DNA from: Deltaproteobacteria bacterium
Lineage (GTDB): Bacteria; Desulfobacterota; Desulfarculia; Adiutricales; Adiutricaceae
Direction: 5' to 3'
DNA length: 7,009 bases
Assembly (NCBI GenBank): GCA_031269135.1
Contig: JAISZP010000322.1
Coordinates: 1 to 7,009, forward strand
Shown: piece after piece, positions 1-4,011 of the stretch
Numbering within the stretch: position 1 is the first letter of the stretch
Layout of the letters: each line of letters opens with the position of its first letter
Notes under the pieces: model-generated
What the model saw: the letters and a program-made list of their open reading frames with translations, nothing else
Told to the model about the DNA's origin: nothing
Database searches by the model: none
Position numbers and translations under genes: made by a program

Positions 1-189
1 CTAGCCCTCTTTGCCTTGATTTCAGGGTGTTTCCCAAAACCAACTGTCAAACTTCGGTCAAAATCAACGTTCGCCAACCTGATTAATGCGCCAGCAGGGA
101 TCATTAAAATACCAGGCGCGATTCAAAAAACAGTCCCAATTAAAAAACCAGCTCTCCGTGCTCGAAAAAGGGCGACTCAAGGCCTGTGA
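1..189 (+). other. Open frame at left edge, coding status unclear
   Basis: Plus frame 1 is open from the first base to a TGA at 187-189 (62 codons, no start inside the window). It begins with a hydrophobic run ending in Ile-Ser-Gly-Cys, which looks like a lipobox, then becomes basic (many Lys, Arg, Pro). The opposite strand is also partly protein-like: a frame starting at an ATG at 104-102 runs off the left edge and reads with a short hydrophobic start, and it could be the real gene instead. Neither has a clear ribosome-binding site or a family I recognise. It may be the 3' end of a gene to the left, a decayed gene or chance. Confidence 0.15.
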
Positions 190-883
190 ACCACTTAAAC
201 CTAAATAGTCACCATTTGCTTTTTGCCTCATATGCGCAATCGTTTTAAACCAAAGTCTTGCTAGGAGCTATTTGCGGCTTCTATCCGGCTTCTCAGCCTT
301 TATCGTTCTCTGAATTGGGGAAAAATCGAAACATTCTCTTTTCCCTCCTATCATACCATAAATAAAATCAAAATAAATAAAAAAGTTTAAATTTAAATCT
401 CGTGAAATTGCGATTTCTGTTTTAAAGTTGTTTTTATTTTTTGCATGCAATCGGCGACATTAGGCCTAACTGTTAAAGCGCTTTTAACCTATGAGTCCAT
501 TGCTTGCGAATATGCGCAGTCGGCTTTTTTTTACGGATAGATATGCAAGGCAATCATTTCTAAAAATGGATGCTTGAATCTTTTGGAAAACACAGCGCAA
601 AACGACCGATGAACCTTGAAAACATCAGAAACAAGCATCCTCAACCTCTCTCCTTCACAGGACGCCGATGAACTTGAAATCCGCATCAAAGGCATTTTCA
701 AACAAATCTAATGGATTCCGGCCGAGAACGGCAAATCAGAGGTCTGGTCATCCTGATGTCGGCAATCACTACGAGAGCGAAACAATAAAAGTTCGAGGGG
801 AACGAATATTCTCTCGCTAAACTCTGCGGCGTTAAGGAAATCAACCGCAGCCGCAAAAGGTCAAATCAAAACTTTGTCGAACT
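190..883. other. AT-rich stretch without an intact gene
   Basis: I see no supportable gene here. The 340-450 part is extremely A/T-rich, with long A and T runs. Between about 616 and 886 several short plus-strand frames read like protein but are broken by stops. One runs 616-711 (31 codons, containing Glu-Leu-Glu-Ile-Arg-Ile-Lys-Gly-Ile-Phe-Lys). Another, in a different frame, runs about 790-899. The pattern would fit a gene 3' end broken by frameshifts and stops, but I cannot name a family. Confidence 0.3.
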
Positions 884-910
884 AAAAAACCTCCCCTAAC
901 AGGGAGGTTT
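884..910 (-). terminator. Intrinsic terminator-like hairpin
   Basis: A perfect 9-bp stem (887-895 with 902-910, AAACCTCCC/GGGAGGTTT) encloses a 6-base loop. Read leftwards, it is followed by a run of six T (889-884), the classical rho-independent layout. Read rightwards, the T run is only three bases before GTAG, so the minus direction is favoured. No convincing gene lies upstream in that direction; it may be what remains of a lost gene's terminator. Confidence 0.55.
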
Positions 911-1059
911 GTAGCTCGACATTTCACTTGTTTTGATTTTACAAGCAGTATCGGATTTTGGGTGATGTGTTTATTGTGAAGATTCCTCAAAACCGCGAAT
1001 GACTGCAGCAAATCGGCTTATAGCAAGCATTTGACCGTTTGTGAAAATCTAAATTCACT

Positions 1060-1101
1060 GGCGGTTTTTTGCTGCGCCGATTGTCGGCGCACATAGCCGC
1101 C
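1060..1101. repeat. Nested inverted repeat
   Basis: An 8-bp perfect inverted repeat (TGCGCCGA 1073-1080 and TCGGCGCA 1084-1091, 3-base loop) sits inside a 5-bp outer pair (GGCGG 1060-1064 and CCGCC 1097-1101). The DNA or RNA can form a long two-part hairpin. The right outer arm overlaps the left arm of the next hairpin, so the two structures exclude each other. Confidence 0.4.
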
Positions 1102-1129
1102 CCTCTTAAATGACGGAGCGGCGATTTTT
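1096..1129 (+). terminator. Possible intrinsic terminator
   Basis: GCCGC (1096-1100) pairs with GCGGC (1118-1122), with two further inner G-C pairs after a mismatch. The right arm is followed by GA and five T (1125-1129). The stem is short and the loop is 11 bases, so this is a weak candidate. No intact plus-strand gene precedes it. Confidence 0.3.
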
Positions 1130-1279
1130 ATTGAGAGAACGAGAAAGAACATGAGCATATCACGCATAATATAATATTTCCGCACCTTTGCGGCTTGCTT
1201 TGCCTTTTGATGCAATTATCGCAGGAAGTTTTCAGAGGTTCCCTGAAGTTAAGAGGAGGGATGAAAAAATGGATTCACC

Positions 1280-1463
1280 GTGCGGGAAAAACGAATTTGC
1301 CCATCGCCTTTTCGGTCAAACCACACATTCATCGGAAAGAAGGTCACAGCCGTTCTTTTTGGCGAAGAACGCGTCAATGTGAAAAATTGGCGGGAAGTCT
1401 GTCAATTATTGCTGAACCGCTGCAACGAGAAGCATCATGACGATCTCATGCATCTCAGAAACA
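1280..1463 (+). pseudogene. Fragment with restriction/defence-like domain
   Basis: The plus frame from a GTG at 1280 reads as real protein for about 60 residues. It has a beta-strand-like stretch with Leu-Phe-Gly-Glu-Glu, then Val-Lys-Asn-Trp-Arg-Glu-Val and an amphipathic helix ending Leu-Met-His-Leu-Arg-Asn. The pattern (small strand, Gly-Glu, Val-x-x-Trp-x-x-Val, helix) resembles a C-terminal domain I associate with restriction or defence-type hypothetical proteins, but I cannot give its family name. Beyond about 1463 the frame stays open to 1573 but is no longer protein-like, because the opposite strand there carries another gene fragment. A TGA at 1262-1264 closes the frame upstream, so an N-terminal part is missing. 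A purine-rich GAGGAGGG at about 1253-1260 could act as a ribosome-binding site for an ATG at 1269 in another frame. I read this as a truncated remnant. Confidence 0.3.
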
Positions 1464-1605
1464 CGGCGAATATGCGCTCGCCGAGATGCCGGTACATCGT
1501 CAGCCTCGCATACTCCACGCCGCGCACGGCGTTTTCGCGGGCTTCCATAATAATGTTCCGCATATCGGCGTAAAACACCCGGTTTATGCTATTGGGTTCG
1601 CCCAT
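1435..1605 (-). pseudogene. Truncated DUF1016/YhcG-family nuclease, N-terminus
   Basis: Full-length members are PD-(D/E)XK nuclease-fold proteins of about 330-380 residues, with a helical N-terminal domain (DUF1016_N) and a C-terminal nuclease domain; many lie near restriction or phage genes. Here 56 codons remain. Residues 8-45 follow the N-terminal signature: Phe-Tyr at 11-12, Ala-Arg at 22-23, Ala at 26, Arg-Gly-Val at 28-30, then Met-Tyr-Arg-His-Leu-Gly-Glu-Arg-Ile at 37-45. After that the expected acidic Glu-Glu-x-Gln stretch is absent and the frame ends at a stop at 1435-1437. The ATG at 1605-1603 is preferred over the longer frame from 1704, because AGAGGGGAG lies at good ribosome-binding distance upstream and similarity begins just after it. 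The nuclease domain is missing, so this is a dead fragment. Its 3' end meets the plus-strand fragment head-on, which suggests a deletion or rearrangement. Confidence 0.6.
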
Positions 1606-1619
1606 GGTCGCTCCCCTCT

Positions 1620-1647
1620 GAATTGCGAACGCGTGCGTTCGCAATTC
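1620..1647. repeat. 28-base near-perfect palindrome
   Basis: Arms of 13 bases (1620-1632 and 1635-1647) are perfectly complementary around a GT centre. The arms contain GCGAACGC/GCGTTCGC and end in GAATTC-type flanks. It lies 14 bases upstream of the start codon of the DUF1016-type fragment, adjoining its ribosome-binding site. It could be an operator for a dimeric repressor, an RNA hairpin in the leader or an intergenic repeat. The sequence alone does not decide. Confidence 0.7.
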
Positions 1648-1991
1648 GGACAGCTTTGTGCGCCCGACATTACAATGGCATACGATGGAGTCCACTGACG
1701 GCATGCCACGCTATGCTTTACTTTATTTGTTTTGCTTTGTTCGCCATGAAATATGGCGCGGCATTTCATGACTTCGGGGTCTTGCCTTCCGCAGGCGACA
1801 TGTATTGTCGTTTTGCAAGCTCGTCCGCTTTACTGGCCTTATCTGGGATTTCTATCCGCCCTGGCGGGCGGCTTCGCCTCCGACTTGTTTGAGCTGCTTG
1901 CTGCGGCGCCCCTTGTCTTTGGCTGCAGCTCCAGCCGACAAGTCCTGAGCGGACATTTCAGCGCTCTGGATAAAACACCCATCCCGGACAC
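1648..1991. other. Gene-free stretch with a possible decayed minus-strand frame
   Basis: No intact gene is supported. On the minus strand an ATG at 1956-1954 opens a 34-codon frame (ending 1852) that is rich in Lys, Arg, Ala and Gly. A +1 shift near 1857 then continues a hydrophilic reading to a TGA at 1766-1768. Together they resemble a hydrophilic protein tail broken by one frameshift, but no family is recognised and there is no good ribosome-binding site. An 8-bp inverted repeat (CATGAAAT 1745-1752, ATTTCATG 1763-1770) also lies here. All open frames across 1623-2013 disagree in frame and strand, as expected of non-coding DNA. Confidence 0.3.
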
Positions 1992-2036
1992 ACAAAAGGT
2001 GGAATCCTGCTGAATTAGCCGGTTTCCACCTTTTGT
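1992..2036. terminator. Long hairpin, possible bidirectional terminator
   Basis: A 13-bp perfect stem (1992-2004 with 2024-2036, ACAAAAGGTGGAA/TTCCACCTTTTGT) continues inward with two more short paired blocks (2006-2007 with 2021-2022; 2009-2011 with 2017-2019) around a five-base loop. The arms carry AAAA on the left and TTTT on the right, so the structure could end transcripts in both directions, although the T runs are short. No intact gene ends beside it. A miniature mobile-element remnant is an alternative. Confidence 0.5.
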
Positions 2037-2118
2037 CGCTTTAAAGGTCAAGCGAAATGAGCTGCTGGGAACTTAGCCAAGAATTTCGCCAGGCAATTTT
2101 GAGCGATATAAAATTCGA

Positions 2119-2150
2119 ATAGATGAAATTCTCAATAGATAAACTTCTCA
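2119..2150 (+). repeat. 16-base tandem repeat
   Basis: Two adjacent 16-base units (2119-2134 and 2135-2150) agree at 14 of 16 positions, each reading ATAGAT then AAATTCTCA or AAACTTCTCA. They end 23 bases before a TTGACA hexamer. This spacing would suit a regulator-binding direct repeat upstream of a promoter, but with only two copies that is a guess. Confidence 0.5.
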
Positions 2151-2173
2151 AGAGGCGGCGAAGCGGCGCATTT

Positions 2174-2203
2174 TTGACAACTGCCCACAAGATATAATAT
2201 TAT
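2174..2203 (+). promoter_or_regulatory. Candidate sigma70 promoter with no clear gene downstream
   Basis: A perfect -35 hexamer TTGACA (2174-2179) is followed by A/T-rich -10 candidates: AATATT at 2196-2201 (16-base spacer) or TATTAT at 2198-2203 (18-base spacer). A perfect TATAAT at 2193-2198 is only 13 bases away, too close to pair with it. Transcription would start near 2208-2212 and run rightwards into 2210-2490, where no plus-strand gene is seen, and then antisense to the cmk 3' end. Confidence 0.35.
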
Positions 2204-2355
2204 TGAAGCCTTAGCGGATTGTTGCTCTACTGATTTATTTTTGATTTTCATGCTTACAATTTGTTTCAAGAAAGCATTTTCGATAGTCGACTAATTTGCT
2301 GTCCGCCTTAGTGATTATTCCAGCTATTGAAAACGTAATAGATTGACGATATTTC

Positions 2356-2430
2356 CGTGGATGTAAAATAGATCGGCTTTGCCTTCGGCAGTCGTTTCCC
2401 AAGCATGACGGCCCAAGCATGACATCCACG
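2356..2430. repeat. REP-like element: inverted repeats around tandem 12-mers
   Basis: A 9-bp inverted repeat (CGTGGATGT 2356-2364, ACATCCACG 2422-2430) bounds a 75-base element. Inside are a small hairpin GCC-TTC-GGC (about 2381-2389) and two identical 12-mers CCCAAGCATGAC (2398-2409 and 2412-2423) spaced 14 bases apart. The vocabulary, with ATGCTTGGG-type cores next to a CATCCACG flank, is like REP-type intergenic palindromes seen in many proteobacteria. It lies 60-140 bases downstream of the cmk stop, a usual place for such repeats. Only one copy is in the window. Confidence 0.5.
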
Positions 2431-2492
2431 TTTTGCGACTTGTCGATATGACAAATTTTTACTTGTTTACTCTCATGACTTGCAAGGTATCG

Positions 2493-3185
2493 TTAATTAA
2501 GGCTAAAATTCGATCCGAAAATCTTTTGGGCTTGACCGATCATTATCGTCTCGACTTCAAACAGGCTTAAATTAGTGCTGTCTATGACCACGGCCATAGG
2601 ATCGGCTTTTAAGGGCGAGGCTTGACGTAAACTGTCGTTTCGATCTCTGGCCAGTATGTCGGCCAAGACATTTTCCAAGTTAGAGGGCTGCCCTTCCATG
2701 ATCATCTGATGGTGGCGTCTCCTAGCCCTGGTGGCGGGATCGGCCGAGAGAAAAAATTTTAATTTAGCCCACGGGAAGATAACGGTCCCCATGTCCCGAC
2801 CTTCGGCGACCAATGCTCCGTATTGGCCCAGGCGACGCTGGATAGAGACCAAAGAGGCCCTGACTTTTGGGTAAGCGGATAAACTTGAGCTTAAGCTGGA
2901 GATCTCGGCTGTCCTTATTAAACCGGTGACGTCTCGGTCGCTGATGAAGACCCGATTTTCTCCGCTTAAATTGACGAACCGAAGCTCCAGCTTTTCGGCC
3001 ATTTCCCCGACTTTATCGCCGTCGCCCGCAGCGTAGCCGTTTTCAAGAGCCCATAAGGCCACAGCCCTGTAGAGCGCTCCCGTGTCGAGGTAATTCCAGC
3101 CCAAAGCGACGGCCAAGTTTTTGGCTAGGGTGGACTTTCCGCTCCCGGCCGGCCCGTCGATGGTGATCATATCTTCTTTATTCAT
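2493..3185 (-). CDS. cmk: Cytidylate kinase (CMP/dCMP kinase)
   Basis: This cytoplasmic enzyme transfers phosphate from ATP to CMP or dCMP, feeding CTP and dCTP pools. It has 230 residues, the usual bacterial length (about 220-230). Motifs seen: the P-loop Gly-Pro-Ala-Gly-Ser-Gly-Lys-Ser-Thr at 11-19; Leu-Asp-Thr-Gly-Ala-Leu-Tyr-Arg at 33-40, of the substrate-binding region; the CMP-binding Gly-Arg-Asp-Met-Gly-Thr-Val at 129-135; the Arg-rich lid at 153-157; and Arg-Asp-x-x-Asp-Ser at 179-184 with Asp-Ser-Thr at 201-203. All key residues are present, so it should be active. The start is uncertain: family members usually begin at Met6 (Met-Ile-Thr-Ile-Asp-Gly), while the first ATG adds five residues. 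The first ATG has a weak AAGTGA upstream; Met6 has AAAGAAG very close. In many bacteria cmk sits beside aroA or rpsA; here it stands alone, with a long gap on each side and no clear own terminator except the REP-like element. Confidence 0.96.
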   Translation of the reverse strand: MNKEDMITIDGPAGSGKSTLAKNLAVALGWNYLDTGALYRAVALWALENGYAAGDGDKVGEMAEKLELRFVNLSGENRVFISDRDVTGLIRTAEISSLSSSLSAYPKVRASLVSIQRRLGQYGALVAEGRDMGTVIFPWAKLKFFLSADPATRARRRHHQMIMEGQPSNLENVLADILARDRNDSLRQASPLKADPMAVVIDSTNLSLFEVETIMIGQAQKIFGSNFSLN

Positions 3186-3391
3186 TTTTTCACTTTGACG
3201 ATTTGAAAATATATTTAGGTGCTGAAGTCATAGATTATCGATTCGCGCAAACATAATTTAAAGCATATTTTTATAATATACGGCAAGTTTCATCTTTATT
3301 AGTCTAAATCAACAGACGATACGTTTACAAGCTAGATTAGTTTTTGATTTAAATAACAAATACTAAAAATTATGCCGTTTTGCTTTGTTTG
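3186..3391. promoter_or_regulatory. AT-rich region upstream of cmk
   Basis: This is the proximal upstream region of cmk. It is strongly A/T-rich, with several TATAAT-like strings (for example 3272-3277 on the plus strand). I could not pair any minus-strand -10 here with a good -35 hexamer, so the cmk promoter remains unassigned. No protein-like frame is visible. Confidence 0.25.
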
Positions 3392-3553
3392 TTAATGGCC
3401 GACAGATTTCATCGCCGCTCTAAAATCCGCCGGTTCCGATGTTTTCAGCTTGGCCCAAATTGCGCAACGGCAACATCTGTGAATGAGAGCATCGGTGTTT
3501 GTGCGTGTTAAAAAAATTAAACGTGGTGTTATATTATACCACTGCGCCCATTC
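3392..3553 (-). other. Short open frame, possible gene remnant
   Basis: A minus-strand frame of 53 codons lies between a TAA at 3556-3554 and a TAA at 3394-3392. It has no upstream start codon; the only internal ATG is six codons from the end. Its tail reads as plausible protein (Lys-Thr-Ser-Glu-Pro-Ala-Asp-Phe-Arg-Ala-Ala-Met-Lys). A Gln-Trp-Tyr-Asn near its beginning is reminiscent of transposase C-termini but too short to trust. It overlaps the membrane-helix frame in a different phase. It is probably decayed or chance. Confidence 0.15.
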
Positions 3554-3559
3554 TTACAA
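3533..3559 (-). promoter_or_regulatory. Possible leftward promoter towards cmk
   Basis: On the minus strand a perfect TATAAT (3538-3533) is preceded by TTGTAA (3559-3554, 15-base spacer) or GTTGTA (16-base spacer). Transcription would run towards cmk with a leader of about 340 bases. The -35 match is modest and the site overlaps two open frames, so confidence is limited. Confidence 0.3.
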
Positions 3560-3698
3560 CCGCAGGCTTTACAGCTTTTTTATGGCCAGACAAAGTTGAA
3601 AAGCGGCAAATGAAGACCAACAATAATCCTAAGGCAAAACCGTAACCATAAGCTCCCGAGTGGTTTAAAGCCGAAATTGCGCATGTTTGTAAACTTAC
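3534..3698 (-). other. Small frame with one membrane helix, no clear start
   Basis: A 54-codon minus-strand frame between a TGA (3701-3699) and a TAA (3536-3534) reads convincingly like the end of a membrane protein. It has a short leader with Asn-His-Ser-Gly-Ala-Tyr-Gly-Tyr-Gly, a hydrophobic helix of about 13 residues (Phe-Ala-Leu-Gly-Leu-Leu-Leu-Val-Phe-Ile), then a basic tail with His-Lys-Lys and Val-Lys-Pro-Ala-Val-Val-Arg-Met. By the positive-inside rule the tail would be cytoplasmic. No in-frame ATG, GTG or TTG precedes the helix. An ATG at 3702-3700 is in another frame, one shift away, so this may be the 3' end of a broken gene or a small protein spoiled by a frameshift. No family is recognised. 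Confidence 0.25.
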
Positions 3699-3700
3699 TC

Positions 3701-3843
3701 ATTTTTCTTTGAGCCGACTATTTCTCGTCAGGCACGGTTTGATGTTTGGCTTGCTCTTACAATTGCGTATACGAACCAGAAAAGGAAAGAATACAAAATT
3801 CAGCTATTTAGAAAATCTAAACAATTTCTGCCAGTCATCTTCT
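3701..3843. other. Intergenic stretch upstream of kinase promoter
   Basis: A plus-strand frame without a start codon (about 3689-3858, ending in TAA) is open for some 50 codons, rich in Phe, Lys and Arg. It has no ribosome-binding site and resembles no family I know. I treat the stretch as non-coding. Confidence 0.2.
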
Positions 3844-3871
3844 TTGAAAAAACGTAAATATCTGATATAAT
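3844..3871 (+). promoter_or_regulatory. Sigma70-type promoter of the hybrid kinase gene
   Basis: The -35 hexamer TTGAAA (3844-3849) matches the TTGACA consensus at five of six bases. The -10 hexamer TATAAT (3866-3871) is perfect, and the spacer is 16 bases. It is the best promoter-like site in the window, points at the kinase gene and would start transcription near 3878, giving a leader of about 134 bases. Confidence 0.6.
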
Positions 3872-3877
3872 TCCATT

Positions 3878-4011
3878 GTACGATTGTTCATTAAGTTTTC
3901 TCGTTTTTTTTAAAACCGAAATGGGTGGCTCCCATTGGGTTACGTAGGCTGCCGACAGCCGTTTTACGGCGCTTCCTCGTCGGCGGCAGCTACGAAGGTG
4001 AAACAGATCTT
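3878..4011 (+). promoter_or_regulatory. Structured 5' leader of the kinase mRNA
   Basis: Downstream of the promoter, the leader can fold into two parts. A 6-bp hairpin, AATGGG (3920-3925) with CCCATT (3931-3936), has a five-base loop. A larger element pairs CGTAG (3943-3947) with CTACG (3990-3994) and CTGCC (3949-3953) with GGCAG (3985-3989) across a one-base bulge. It encloses a 5-bp hairpin GCCGT/ACGGC (3958-3962, 3966-3970). A competing pairing, GCCGAC (3951-3956) with GTCGGC (3979-3984), excludes part of the main stem. The main stem ends where the ribosome-binding sequence GAAGGTG (3994-4000) begins. I compared it from memory with c-di-GMP-I, Moco, fluoride, THF and SAM-type riboswitches and saw no match. 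A cis-regulatory RNA of unknown type is plausible. The kinase frame is also open upstream to 3895, so a longer N-terminus cannot be wholly excluded. Confidence 0.45.
3994..4000 (+). promoter_or_regulatory. Ribosome-binding site of the kinase gene
   Basis: GAAGGTG is the only Shine-Dalgarno-like sequence near the ATG at 4012. The gap of 11 bases to the start is longer than the usual 5-9. Its first base is also the last base of the leader stem, so folding could affect ribosome access. Confidence 0.5.

Noticed and set aside
268..450. Minus-strand frame of 60 codons
   Set aside because: It lies in extremely A/T-rich DNA, has no ribosome-binding site and has the low-complexity Lys/Asn/Phe composition expected from A/T runs.
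1018..1215. Minus-strand frame of 65 codons with a hydrophobic stretch
   Set aside because: It begins at TTG without a ribosome-binding site and runs through two strong hairpins. The hydrophobic stretch is short and no family is recognised.
1753..2013. Plus-strand frame of 86 codons with Ala/Leu-rich stretches
   Set aside because: There is no ribosome-binding site, it ends inside the long hairpin, and overlapping frames on both strands are equally open, as in non-coding GC-richer DNA.
2235..2429. Minus-strand frame of 64 codons
   Set aside because: It reads through the REP-like element, whose repeats explain its start region. There is no family resemblance.
2440..2460. Hairpin TTGTC/GACAA followed by five T, read as a terminator
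   Set aside because: The stem is only 5 bp and A/T-rich, and the T run is on the plus side, so it cannot end the leftward cmk transcript.
3920..3994. Leader fold as a c-di-GMP-I riboswitch
   Set aside because: The conserved GCAAACC and ACGCAAAGC-type core segments of that class are absent. Only superficial GTAGG/GCCG strings agree.
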